A stretch of 64,000 bases of DNA from Robiginitomaculum sp. (lineage in GTDB: Bacteria > Pseudomonadota > Alphaproteobacteria > Caulobacterales > Maricaulaceae), in assembly GCA_021776635.1 (NCBI GenBank), contig JAJFFN010000002.1, positions 124,001 through 188,000 on the forward strand. Direction: 5' to 3'. Shown one piece after another: positions 1 to 8,457 of the stretch (position 1 is its first letter; each line of letters begins with the position of its first letter). A program made the translations under genes and the position numbers. Below the pieces are notes generated by a model, which made no database searches, had not been told where the DNA came from, and worked only from the letters and a program-made list of their open reading frames with translations.

Positions 1-48
1 AAATAAATACACTTTCAAGACTTTACGAATCTATCTGACTATGTGAGT

Positions 49-79
49 TAAGGTGTGCCTAGGTACACCTTTTCTTTTT
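49..79 (+). terminator. Rho-independent terminator of an upstream gene
   Basis: Seven-base arms AAGGTGT and ACACCTT enclose a short loop containing CCTAGG and are followed directly by a T-rich run (TTTTCTTTTT). The structure lies upstream of the first gene in the window, so it probably ends a gene left of the window. It is nearly a full palindrome, so an operator is a weaker alternative. Confidence 0.6.
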
Positions 80-103
80 GCAAAAAATAGTTATGGATAG
101 AGT

Positions 104-1273
104 ATGAAGAAATTTATCTACAGCGTGATGTTTATTGCGTTACAAATCATTGTTGCGCCAAGCGTATATGGTCAATCAGAGACGAATGAGTTTCAAACAC
201 CTGCTTCTCACATGATCATCATGGATCATGCTAGCGGCGAAATACTTTATGAAAAGAATGCCCGCGCGCCAATGTTCCCCGCATCAATGACTAAAATCAT
301 GACCGCGTCTGTTGTTTTTGATTATTTGAAATCAGGTAAATTCGAACTAGATGACGAAATGAAAGTCAGCGTAGATGCATGGCGGCGCGGCGGTGCGGCC
401 TCTGGGTCATCAACCATGTACCTTGAACCAAATTCAAAAGTTAAAGTCAGTGACCTTATACGCGGCGTTATTGTTCAGTCTGGCAATGATGCGTGTATCG
501 TCTTGGCGCAGGGTATTGCAGGCAGTGAGGAAGCTTTCGCCGAATTGATGAATAACAAGGCCACTGAATTGGGATTAAGCAGCGCCAACTTTGTAAATGC
601 CACGGGTTGGCCGCATCCTGATCATAAAATTAGCGCCTATGATTTGGTGCGTTTAGCAAGACACAGCATTTCCAGTTACCCAGAGATGTATAAAATTTAC
701 GGGGAAAAAACTTACACGTGGAATAATATTAAACAGCCAAACAGAAACCCTTTATTTGGTTCCGGTATTTCTGGTGTGGACGGCTTGAAAACGGGGCATA
801 CAGAAATATCAAAATATGGTTTTGTCGGCTCTGGAGTTCAAAACGGAAAACGTATTATCTTCGTGATCAATGGATTGGAAACCAATGCGGCACGCCGTTC
901 TGAATCTCGCCGAATTATGCGCTCAGCATTTAATGATTTTAAAGTCTATTCTATTCTAAAGAAAAGCCAATCAGTCGGCTACGCAAACGTGTTTATGGGT
1001 AAAGACAAAACTGTGCCATTGGTTGCGCGTGATGATGTAAATGTAGGCGTGTATATTCCGTCAAGAGTCGACATGGAGTTTAAAATAATCTATAATGGTC
1101 CAATTCCTTCCCCAATTTATAAGGGTGACCATGTTGCAAATTTATTGGTGACAGCACCCGGGCGCACTGATGAAATTGTGCCTTTACTTGCTGGTAAGGA
1201 TGTAGACAGAAAATCAATACTCGGGCGCATTATGGTCTCTTTGCTTGACAAAATACGCGGAGAACAATCATGA
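104..1273 (+). CDS. D-alanyl-D-alanine carboxypeptidase (penicillin-binding protein 5/6 family)
   Basis: This is a 389-residue periplasmic serine peptidase that trims the terminal D-Ala from peptidoglycan pentapeptides. It has an N-terminal signal peptide (about residues 1-23). The three active-site motifs are visible in order: S61-M-T-K64 (SxxK), S127-G-N129 and K230-T-G232. A C-terminal beta-rich domain (about 290-370) matches the PBP5 C-terminal domain, which precedes the membrane-associating tail. The length is normal for the family. Its last codons overlap the start of tmk by 4 bp, so it opens a tightly packed operon with tmk, holB, the TatD-like gene and the PhnP-like gene. The same family is annotated dacC or dacF in relatives; I cannot choose between these names. 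Confidence 0.93.
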   Translation: MKKFIYSVMFIALQIIVAPSVYGQSETNEFQTPASHMIIMDHASGEILYEKNARAPMFPASMTKIMTASVVFDYLKSGKFELDDEMKVSVDAWRRGGAASGSSTMYLEPNSKVKVSDLIRGVIVQSGNDACIVLAQGIAGSEEAFAELMNNKATELGLSSANFVNATGWPHPDHKISAYDLVRLARHSISSYPEMYKIYGEKTYTWNNIKQPNRNPLFGSGISGVDGLKTGHTEISKYGFVGSGVQNGKRIIFVINGLETNAARRSESRRIMRSAFNDFKVYSILKKSQSVGYANVFMGKDKTVPLVARDDVNVGVYIPSRVDMEFKIIYNGPIPSPIYKGDHVANLLVTAPGRTDEIVPLLAGKDVDRKSILGRIMVSLLDKIRGEQS

Positions 1274-1911
1274 AAACTGGCAAATTCATTACATTAGAAG
1301 GCGGTGAAGGTGCTGGTAAGACAACGCAAGCATCACGGATTAAATCAGCATTGGAAAAAGCCGGCATAGAAGTAGTTATTACGCGCGAGCCGGGCGGTAC
1401 ATTTGGTGCAGAAGCCATACGTGATTTGGTGCTTGGGGGATCACATGAACGTTGGTCTGGATTAACTGAATTATTGCTAATGTATGCAGCACGGCTTGAT
1501 CATGTTGAAAAATTGATAAAGCCAGCACTTACTCGTGGTGTGTGGGTGATATGTGATCGTTTTAGCGACTCCTCAATGGCCTACCAAGGCTATGCACGTG
1601 GATTAGGGCCAGAACAAGTTGCTGCAATCGATAATGTTGTTATGCAAGGTTTCAATCCGGATTTGACTGTTTTGTTTGATATTGATCCGATATTGGCACA
1701 GCGCCGTGTTAAGACGCGCGGTGAGGACTTATCACGATTTGACACAGAGGACTTGGAATTTCACAAAGTGCTACAAACTGCATTTTTGGACATTGCCAAA
1801 AATAACCCTGAGCGTTTCAAAATTGTTGATGCCACTTTGTCGCGCGGTGCAATAGAAACACAAATAAAACATATTTTAATGAAACATTTTTCGGGGTTAC
1901 GCCTTGGCTAA
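1270..1911 (+). CDS. tmk: Thymidylate kinase
   Basis: The 213-residue enzyme phosphorylates dTMP to dTDP with ATP. The P-loop GGEGAGKTT is at residues 11-19. The DRF motif (CDRFSDSSMAYQG) and the REPGGT segment that binds the nucleotide are both present, as is the arginine-containing LID segment near RGEDLSRF. The length matches bacterial Tmk. It overlaps the upstream carboxypeptidase gene by 4 bp and the downstream holB by 8 bp, implying translational coupling. The tmk-holB-tatD order is a common bacterial arrangement that supports all three calls. Confidence 0.97.
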   Translation: MKTGKFITLEGGEGAGKTTQASRIKSALEKAGIEVVITREPGGTFGAEAIRDLVLGGSHERWSGLTELLLMYAARLDHVEKLIKPALTRGVWVICDRFSDSSMAYQGYARGLGPEQVAAIDNVVMQGFNPDLTVLFDIDPILAQRRVKTRGEDLSRFDTEDLEFHKVLQTAFLDIAKNNPERFKIVDATLSRGAIETQIKHILMKHFSGLRLG

Positions 1912-2965
1912 ACCAGCTACAGATTTTATGCCAGAAGCTGACAAAGCTGATGGATGTCCATCCCCGCGCGAACTATATTCACTTGTTGGTCATAGGGATG
2001 AAGAAGCAAACTTTGCCGCAATGTATAATAATGACACTTTACATCATGCATGGCTAATTAACGGACCAAAAGGCATAGGCAAAGCCACATTGGCGTACCG
2101 CATGATTCGCCGTGTTCTTGGTGGCATACCACATACGAACGGTGCTCTAGATGTCCCTATTACGGATCCTGTCGCCCAACGTATACAGTCATTGGGGCAT
2201 GGGGATTTTCTTCTTGTTCGTCGCCCTTATGACCCAAAGACAAAAAAACTACGTGCTGGAATTCCAATTTCCGAGGCTCGGAAAATCAGTGAATTTTTTT
2301 CGCGAAAAGCGGCAGAAGGCGGATGGCGGGTTTGCTTGGTTGACAATATTGACGAAATGAACCCCAATGCAACAAATGCCGTTTTAAAGATTTTGGAAGA
2401 GCCTCCAAAAAAAGCATTGTTAATTTTACTTTCAAATGCGCCCGGACGGCTTTTGCCGACAATACGGTCGCGCTGCTTACCTCTCACATTACGGCCTGTG
2501 AACGATGACAGGCTACGTACATGGTTGGCCGAACGTACAACAGCAAACGAAACAGATGTTGAGGCCGCAGTAAGTTTAGCAAATGGTGCGCCGGGAAAGG
2601 CTTATGCATTTGCGCAAAATGCAGATAATGTATTAAGGCCCCTTGGAAAGTTCATAAGTGGGTTTCCACGGCAAAATACACATCTTCTCCATTCTTTATC
2701 TGACACATTATCTCTTGCAAAAAATCAAGTCAGCCATGATTTATTTTGGGACGGCTTGCAATCAATCTTGCATGCGCAAGCTATTTATGCCGCAACAGGG
2801 GAGTGGAAATGCGCGTTTGAACCAATTGCGCTCCAGCGTACTCCAGTTACTTGGGTTAAAATTCGTAATGAATTGGAGCAAATGCGTTTAGCAGGAGCAG
2901 GGCTCAATATGAATAAAAAAAATGTGTTGTTACAAGGCATGATGCAAATCGGAGCCGCTACATGA
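1904..2965 (+). CDS. holB: DNA polymerase III delta prime subunit
   Basis: This is a clamp-loader subunit of the DNA polymerase III holoenzyme. An AAA+ fold is visible, with the Walker A-like segment NGPKGIGKATLA near residue 53, and after it the RPYDPKTKKLRAGI and LLILLSNAPGRLLPTIRSRC stretches typical of delta prime (the SRC motif of clamp-loader subunits). The gene appears to begin at TTG (1904) inside the end of tmk; the next in-frame ATG is at 1928 and has no better ribosome site. It sits between tmk and the TatD-type gene, as expected. The C-terminal 100 residues are divergent, which is normal for HolB. Confidence 0.93.
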   Translation: MAKPATDFMPEADKADGCPSPRELYSLVGHRDEEANFAAMYNNDTLHHAWLINGPKGIGKATLAYRMIRRVLGGIPHTNGALDVPITDPVAQRIQSLGHGDFLLVRRPYDPKTKKLRAGIPISEARKISEFFSRKAAEGGWRVCLVDNIDEMNPNATNAVLKILEEPPKKALLILLSNAPGRLLPTIRSRCLPLTLRPVNDDRLRTWLAERTTANETDVEAAVSLANGAPGKAYAFAQNADNVLRPLGKFISGFPRQNTHLLHSLSDTLSLAKNQVSHDLFWDGLQSILHAQAIYAATGEWKCAFEPIALQRTPVTWVKIRNELEQMRLAGAGLNMNKKNVLLQGMMQIGAAT

Positions 2966-2978
2966 TATTAGGCACAAA

Positions 2979-3767
2979 ATGTTAGTAGACAGTCACGTAA
3001 ATCTTCACGGCGATCAATTTGCGAACGACTTGGACGCGGTTGTAGCCCGTGCCCATGCCGCAAATGTAGGGACTATGTTAAATATTTGTTGTAAGGTTTC
3101 TGAGTTTTCCGATGTGTTTGCCATCGCTGAACGCTATGACAATATGTATGCATCCGTGGGCACACATCCTCACGAAGCAAGGGAAAATCCAAATATAAAA
3201 GTTAGTGATATCATAGACTTGACACTATATGAGAAAGTCATTGGCATTGGTGAAACCGGGTTGGATTTTCACTATAATTATTCAGACAGCGACGATCAAT
3301 ATGCTAACTTCCAAGCCCATATTGAAGCGGCACGCGAAACGAGCTTGCCCTTGATTGTTCATAGTCGTGAAGCAGACGAACAAATGGCAGATTTGCTTGA
3401 AAGGGAAATGAAAATAGGTGAATTTCCTGCGCTGTTACATTGTTATACGGGTGGCCAAAGACTAGCAGAACGGGCTATTGAAATGGGCCTGTATTTTTCA
3501 TTATCAGGAATACTAACCTTTAAGAATGCCCATGATTTAAGAAATATTGCAAAAATACTACCCGAGGATAGGCTCATGATTGAAACCGATTGTCCTTATT
3601 TAGCGCCAATGCCTAACCGGGGTCGGCGCAATGAACCTGCGTGGGTTGTTAGAGTTGCAGAGGATTTGGCTGTTCTTAAAGGCTGGAGCTTTGAGGAAAC
3701 CGCTGAGCGTACTACAAATGCATTTTTCAATTTGTTTAAAAAGGCAAAAAGGCCCCTAAATGAGTAA
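2979..3767 (+). CDS. TatD-family metal-dependent hydrolase (DNase-like)
   Basis: A 262-residue amidohydrolase-fold protein of the TatD family, which includes 3'-5' exonucleases. Conserved metal-site segments are visible: GETGLDFHY, IVHSREAD, LLHCYTGG and IETDCPYLAP. The first metal motif is unusual: the family normally has DSHxHLD, but here it reads DSHVNLHG, so the second His of HxH is Asn. The rest of the site is intact, so activity cannot be ruled out. It follows holB by 13 bp and overlaps the next gene by 8 bp, the standard tmk-holB-tatD arrangement. The name does not imply a link to the Tat translocase found further on. Confidence 0.9.
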   Translation: MLVDSHVNLHGDQFANDLDAVVARAHAANVGTMLNICCKVSEFSDVFAIAERYDNMYASVGTHPHEARENPNIKVSDIIDLTLYEKVIGIGETGLDFHYNYSDSDDQYANFQAHIEAARETSLPLIVHSREADEQMADLLEREMKIGEFPALLHCYTGGQRLAERAIEMGLYFSLSGILTFKNAHDLRNIAKILPEDRLMIETDCPYLAPMPNRGRRNEPAWVVRVAEDLAVLKGWSFEETAERTTNAFFNLFKKAKRPLNE

Positions 3768-4605
3768 CGTATCATCCATCCATAATTTACAAGTCACTAT
3801 TTTAGGCTGCGGCTCAAGCGGCGGTGTGCCGCGTGTCGGTGGAGATTGGGGGGCTTGTGACCCTTTAGAGCCAAAAAACAGACGCTTACGCAGCTCAATT
3901 TTAGTTGAATATTGGCAAGGAGAGGGGGCTGCGCGCCCCAAAGAAGACAAGCGCACCATCGCACTCATCGACACATCCCCTGATCTCAGACACCAACTTC
4001 TTGCTGCGAACACCCAACACATTGATGCTGTACTTTACACCCATGATCACGGCGACCAGACACACGGAATTGATGATTTACGCGCTTTGGCCTATCGTCA
4101 AGGTGCCCGCATAAAAACCTATATGGGGTCCGAGGACCAAAATGATATTTCGGTACGGTTTAAATATTGTTTTGAAAAGCCAGAAGGGCGTATGCATCCA
4201 CCTATTCTTGATTTGCAAACACATATCAAAGATGGTGATGACATTTCCATTAGTGGGCCTGGTGGTGAATTGCCCATATCCGTAGTTGAAGTTGGCCATG
4301 GTAATGTAAATGCCTTTGGATTTATTTTTTGTGGTAAATTAGCATATACGCCCGATGTACACACAATAAATCAAGCCACTCTTGATAAGCATTCTGGTAT
4401 CAATACATGGGTTCTCGATGCTCTACGCTATCACAAACACCCTACACACGCCCATATGGACAAAAGCTTACATTGGGGCGCTCAAACCAGAGCTAAAAAA
4501 CTTATTTTTACCAATCTTCATATAGATATGGATTACAATACTTTATTGTCCGAACTTACCGGTCCGCATGATATTGCTTATGATGATATGAAGTTTATCG
4601 TGTAA
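3760..4605 (+). CDS. PhnP-like metallo-beta-lactamase-fold hydrolase
   Basis: A 281-residue MBL-fold protein of the PhnP/YycJ-like group, which includes cyclic phosphodiesterases. The N-terminal GCGSSGGVPR segment and the LIDTSPDLRHQLL segment are typical of the group. The metal motif reads THDHGDQTHGIDDLR, so the canonical HxHxDH has Gln in its last position. Later ligands appear conserved: VGHGNVNAFGF and AYTPDVHT, where the PhnP group usually has YxxD. It overlaps the TatD-type gene by 8 bp and ends the operon. No phosphonate genes are nearby, so a phosphonate role is not supported; the substrate is unknown. Confidence 0.85.
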   Translation: MSNVSSIHNLQVTILGCGSSGGVPRVGGDWGACDPLEPKNRRLRSSILVEYWQGEGAARPKEDKRTIALIDTSPDLRHQLLAANTQHIDAVLYTHDHGDQTHGIDDLRALAYRQGARIKTYMGSEDQNDISVRFKYCFEKPEGRMHPPILDLQTHIKDGDDISISGPGGELPISVVEVGHGNVNAFGFIFCGKLAYTPDVHTINQATLDKHSGINTWVLDALRYHKHPTHAHMDKSLHWGAQTRAKKLIFTNLHIDMDYNTLLSELTGPHDIAYDDMKFIV

Positions 4606-4772
4606 AAACAACCATATGACGTCTATAGTTACCACTTTTAGTTCTCATAATATAAATTATGCGCCTTTTGTTAATAAAATATATTTAACTGCATAATTTA
4701 GATATATTCAAAAATTGAATTACTCACCTTATTTAGATTGTAAAAGGTGTTCGTAGATACTAGAGCAAAATT

Positions 4773-6122
4773 ATGAAATACCATTCTTTGAATAATCCTG
4801 ATTTACAGGTCGGTTTTAGCCGCGCCTTGCTATCAAGTCTGGCACCGGACGGCGGGCTCTATATGCCAAACAGCCTGCCCCGTTTTGGAGCGGATGAATT
4901 GGCTCGCCTTGGTGCTTTACCGTTCCATGCCTGCGCTGCGCATTTATCGCGTTTCTTTGTCGATGACAAGTTCACGGACGAAGATTTAAGAGCACTGTGT
5001 GCAGATGCTTATGACTATCCCATGCCTTTGACCACATTGGCCGGAGAGCGACTAGATGCTGCAACCCCCGAACCTGGCGACGAATATATTTTAGAATTGT
5101 TTCATGGCCCTACCTTGGCTTTTAAGGACTTTGCGGCACGGTTTATGGGACGAACAGTCTCTCATTTGCTGAGCCGGTCAGATGAAAGCCGTACAATCCT
5201 TGTGGCAACATCCGGTGACACGGGCGGTGCCATTGGGCAAGCGTTCTTGAACTTGCCGGGCGTGCGTGTGTTTATATTGTATCCGAACGGCGGCGTAAGC
5301 TCTGTACAGGTACACCAACTCACATCCATGGGAGGAAATTCCAATGTAAAGGCCATTGCCATAAACGGCACATTTGATGATTGCCAAGCGCTCGTCAAAA
5401 AAGCCTTTGCTGATAAGGACATGAGCAGTGAACATCATTTGATGTCTGCGAATTCAATCAATGTTGGACGCGTAATCCCTCAAAGTTTTTACTATTTCTG
5501 GAGCAGTGTCCAGGCCAAAGCCGCCTTCCCGAATCGACCTATTGTTTACAGTATTCCGTCTGGTAATCTTGGTAATTTAACCGGTGGTCTCATAGCACGA
5601 AAAATGGGTGCACCTATTCATAAATTCGTCGCCGCTAATAATGCCAATGATCCTTTCGTGGATTATTTAAACACTGGTGAATACACACCGCGCCCGTCCG
5701 TACCAACACTGTCAAACGCCATGGATATTGGCAAGCCAAACAACTTTCCGCGTATTCTCAGCCTGTTTGATGATGATTTTAGCGCCATTACAGATGTCTG
5801 TAGTGGTTATTCTTACACGGACGCACAAACAGAACGGCATCTACGTAAAACTTTTACCCACGATAATTATTTAATGTGTCCACATACTGCAGTTGGCCAT
5901 ATGGCTTTACAAGATTTTGCGGAAAGCACAGATGAAAACTATACAAAAATTACCGTTTCAACGGCTCATCCCGCAAAATTTTTAGACGAAGTCGAGCAGA
6001 TAATACGCGAGACAGTGCCCCTACCCTCACTTCTACAAGACTGTATTGATGCACCTTCTCATAAGCATGTTATGGAGCCAACATTGGCTGCACTCGAAGA
6101 ATTTCTGAAGGCAAATTGCTAA
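4773..6122 (+). CDS. thrC: Threonine synthase
   Basis: The 449-residue PLP enzyme converts O-phosphohomoserine to threonine. The N-terminal domain SLNNPDLQVGFSRALLSSLAPDGGLYMP is typical of the long bacterial form. The PLP lysine is K118 in FHGPTLAFKDFAARF, and the phosphate-binding segment reads SIPSGNLGNLTGG. The length fits the family. The 167-bp gap upstream has no gene; it holds a spaced inverted pair CACCTT (4725) and AAGGTG (4744) close to the start, of unknown meaning. The stop codon overlaps the ATG of the next gene (TAATG), so the two are probably co-translated. Confidence 0.97.
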   Translation: MKYHSLNNPDLQVGFSRALLSSLAPDGGLYMPNSLPRFGADELARLGALPFHACAAHLSRFFVDDKFTDEDLRALCADAYDYPMPLTTLAGERLDAATPEPGDEYILELFHGPTLAFKDFAARFMGRTVSHLLSRSDESRTILVATSGDTGGAIGQAFLNLPGVRVFILYPNGGVSSVQVHQLTSMGGNSNVKAIAINGTFDDCQALVKKAFADKDMSSEHHLMSANSINVGRVIPQSFYYFWSSVQAKAAFPNRPIVYSIPSGNLGNLTGGLIARKMGAPIHKFVAANNANDPFVDYLNTGEYTPRPSVPTLSNAMDIGKPNNFPRILSLFDDDFSAITDVCSGYSYTDAQTERHLRKTFTHDNYLMCPHTAVGHMALQDFAESTDENYTKITVSTAHPAKFLDEVEQIIRETVPLPSLLQDCIDAPSHKHVMEPTLAALEEFLKANC

Positions 6123-6766
6123 TGTTGTTAAGCGCTGCCGAATTTGACAAAAAAAACGCCCAAGGCCAGCTCCACATAGCCCTTGTCGGCATGTCAAACA
6201 TTGGCAAAAGCTATACGGCACTGCGAATTGCAAGGGCGTCGGATTTTACACGCTATGATGTGGACGGCGAAATTCAAACCAAATTAGGCAAACAAGACAT
6301 GGGCGCGGTGGCCGATTGGATGGGACATCCTTTTACGGACGGCTATGCTACCAAAGCCGCAGAATATTTAAAGCTCGAAGCGGAGTTGTCTTTGGCGGCA
6401 AGCCGCAGCGCGGGAAATTTGATTTTGGACACAACGGGTAGTGTTATACATATCCCAATGGAGGATTTAAAATGCTTAAATAACAATTATTTAATTGTTT
6501 ATATTAAAGCAAATGTAGACGATATAAATACATTGATAGACCGCTATTTTAAATATCCAAAACCAACCATTTGGGGTGATTGTTTTCATAAAACTGATGG
6601 CAAATCAGATATAAATTCTATACTGGATTGTTATCCTGAACTATTGGCCTTGAGAGCAAAGCTATACGAAAAGCTAGCGAATATCACCATTGAATCTGCA
6701 GATTTAGCGGGCGCAAATATAGAAGATAAAGACATACTACCCCTTGTCCGCAGATATTTAACTTAA
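6122..6766 (+). CDS. P-loop NTPase/kinase-like protein coupled to thrC
   Basis: A 214-residue protein with a clear P-loop near the N terminus (GMSNIGKS, residues 23-30), followed by a helix and the strand NLILDTTGSVIH, which resembles Walker B. The overall layout suggests a small-molecule kinase of the shikimate or adenylylsulfate kinase type, but I do not recognise the family. The ATG at 6122 overlaps the thrC stop as TAATG; a TTG at 6116 would give two extra residues and is less likely. The coupling suggests a metabolic role next to threonine synthesis, but this is inference only. Confidence 0.75.
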   Translation: MLLSAAEFDKKNAQGQLHIALVGMSNIGKSYTALRIARASDFTRYDVDGEIQTKLGKQDMGAVADWMGHPFTDGYATKAAEYLKLEAELSLAASRSAGNLILDTTGSVIHIPMEDLKCLNNNYLIVYIKANVDDINTLIDRYFKYPKPTIWGDCFHKTDGKSDINSILDCYPELLALRAKLYEKLANITIESADLAGANIEDKDILPLVRRYLT

Positions 6767-6847
6767 AACTTGCCCAATTACAGCTATCATTAGCTTGAAC
6801 CGCCCGTAGGTTCAGCGTATGTAATATTCATTATTTAGGAGTTCATT

Positions 6848-7057
6848 ATGTTTGCCAGCCCTATTCAGTTATTAATAGTAGGCGTCCTCGTGCTTGTTTT
6901 GTTTGGCGGGCGCGGCAAAATTTCGTCTATTATGGGCGATGTGGCTAAGGGTATCACAAGCTTTAAAAAAGGCTTGAAAGAAGACCCAGAAGGCGACGAA
7001 GAAACAAAAGCTGATGATGCGATTGACGTAACGCCGCCTAAAGAAAAGAAAAAGTAG
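6848..7057 (+). CDS. tatA: Twin-arginine translocase subunit TatA
   Basis: This 69-residue inner-membrane protein forms the protein-conducting element of the Tat pathway. It has a single N-terminal membrane helix (about residues 4-20) ending in [21 protein letters not shown], the TatA hinge and amphipathic helix, then an acidic and lysine-rich tail. The ribosome site AGGAG lies 7 nt before the ATG. It is followed 42 bp later by tatB and then by an overlapping tatC, a classic tatABC operon. Confidence 0.95.
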   Translation: MFASPIQLLIVGVLVLVLFGGRGKISSIMGDVAKGITSFKKGLKEDPEGDEETKADDAIDVTPPKEKKK

Positions 7058-7099
7058 CTATATTTTGAATATGCCTACTCTGCTTATAGGGTACACACC

Positions 7100-7435
7100 A
7101 TGATCCCCCAGCTTGGTTTTGCAGAAATGCTGATAATCGCTGTATTGGCGCTCATCGTCGTTGGTCCCAAAGACCTGCCTAAAATGATGCGTACGGCTGG
7201 ACGTTTCATGGCCAAAATAAAAATGATGGGTCAAGAGTTCAAAGATGCCTTCACCCAAATTGGTGAGGACGAAGAACTGGCCAATTTGCGCAAAGAAATA
7301 GACGAACTGAAGGCCATGGGACAAATGTCAAATTTATCCGACGAAGCCTTCGCAGAAGATATGCGCGCACTGGATGATGATTTACGGGGTATGTCAAAAG
7401 AAAATGACGAAAACAAGGCTAGTGAGAATGACTAA
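7100..7435 (+). CDS. tatB: Twin-arginine translocase subunit TatB
   Basis: A 111-residue protein with an N-terminal membrane helix (MLIIAVLALIVVGP, residues 9-22) followed by the TatB-type hinge PKDLPKMMRTAGRFMAKIK and a long charged amphipathic helix. TatB and TatC form the receptor for RR-signal substrates. The C-terminal tail is acidic and probably disordered. The 3' end overlaps the tatC start by 8 bp. Confidence 0.95.
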   Translation: MIPQLGFAEMLIIAVLALIVVGPKDLPKMMRTAGRFMAKIKMMGQEFKDAFTQIGEDEELANLRKEIDELKAMGQMSNLSDEAFAEDMRALDDDLRGMSKENDENKASEND

Positions 7436-8261
7436 GCCTATAACCGATAATGAAAAAACAATAGAAAGCGAGAGCATTGAAAACAGTCGTGCCCCCCTAC
7501 TCGACCATCTCTTTGAGCTTCGAAGACGGTTGATATTTGCTATCCTCGCGATCATTATCGGTTTTGGTATTTGCTTGTTTTTTGTGCGGCCAATTTTTGA
7601 TTTATTGGTGTTACCGTTTGAAAGCGCGATAGCGAATGTAAGTGCGGATCTTATTGCACAAGGCAAGCCCGAGCTTGAGGGCGACCTCATCTATACGCAA
7701 GTATTAGAATTCTTTTTTGTAAAATTAAAACTGGCTTTGTTTGGCGGTCTTATATTGTCATTTCCTATCATTGCCTATCAGATATACCGTTTTGTGGCAC
7801 CAGGTTTATACAAGAATGAACGGGGTGCATTTTTACCCTATCTAGTTATATCGCCCCTGTTGTTTATTGCGGGAGCATCCTTGGTGTTCTTTTATATTTT
7901 CCCATTTGTTTTGGAATTTGGCTTGCGCCAACAACAAGCTTTCGCCAATGGTGCGACCGTGTCTCTCCTGCCCAAAGTCAGCGAATATCTCAGCTTGGCA
8001 ACAACAATGTTTTTGGCATTTGGACTGTCGTTTCAACTCCCGATTATCCTAAGTTTATTAGGACGCGCAGGCATAGTTAGTTCATCTGCACTCAAGAAAG
8101 GCCGTCGATATGCAATAGTAGGTATAGCCGCTTTCGCCGCCTTCGTTACCCCACCAGATCCAATAACACAAATAGCCCTCGGCGGCGCGATTTACTTGCT
8201 CTACGAAATTTCAATAATAAGTGTAAAATTGATAGAAAAAAAACGCATCAAAGACGAGTAA
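7428..8261 (+). CDS. tatC: Sec-independent protein translocase TatC
   Basis: A 277-residue polytopic inner-membrane protein and the core receptor of the Tat translocase. The N-terminal signature PLLDHLFELRRRLIFAI is typical, as are FVAPGLYKNERGAFLP and AFAAFVTPPDPITQ. Six membrane segments can be picked out. I place the start at ATG 7428, which overlaps the end of tatB; the frame is open back to 7374, but those codons lie inside tatB. The C terminus is short and basic. Confidence 0.96.
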   Translation: MTKPITDNEKTIESESIENSRAPLLDHLFELRRRLIFAILAIIIGFGICLFFVRPIFDLLVLPFESAIANVSADLIAQGKPELEGDLIYTQVLEFFFVKLKLALFGGLILSFPIIAYQIYRFVAPGLYKNERGAFLPYLVISPLLFIAGASLVFFYIFPFVLEFGLRQQQAFANGATVSLLPKVSEYLSLATTMFLAFGLSFQLPIILSLLGRAGIVSSSALKKGRRYAIVGIAAFAAFVTPPDPITQIALGGAIYLLYEISIISVKLIEKKRIKDE

Positions 8262-8294
8262 CGGGTTCGCTGGTTATCAATTATTCAACGAAAA

Positions 8295-8371
8295 TGGTAC
8301 CGCCTCTCAGGTTTGAACTGAGGACCTCTGGTTCCACAAACCAGCGCTCTAACCAACTGAGCTAAGGCGGC
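8295..8371 (-). tRNA. tRNA-His (GTG)
   Basis: On the minus strand a complete cloverleaf is readable. The acceptor stem is GCCGCCT paired with AGGCGGT, the D-arm contains AGCTCAGTTGGTTAGAGC, the anticodon stem CTGGT/ACCAG carries loop TTGTGGA with anticodon GTG, the T-arm loop is TTCAAAC, and the CCA is encoded. Position 73 is A, and the base before position 1 is T, so the usual G-1:C73 identity pair of tRNA-His is absent. This is the known alphaproteobacterial form. Confidence 0.96.
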
Positions 8372-8457
8372 ATCTACGTCGAAGCGGATGCTTTAGACCA
8401 GTCGGTTCGCCGCATCAAGCCAAGAATGATCTTATAAAGCAAATTTATACGTCCAGT

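Noticed and set aside
6796-6814. TGAACC/GGTTCA inverted repeat before tatA as a riboswitch or terminator
   Set aside because: Short stem without a U-run or any larger conserved structure; could be chance.
7374-7427. Longer TatC start
   Set aside because: The extra codons lie inside tatB and do not resemble a TatC N terminus; ATG 7428 fits the family.
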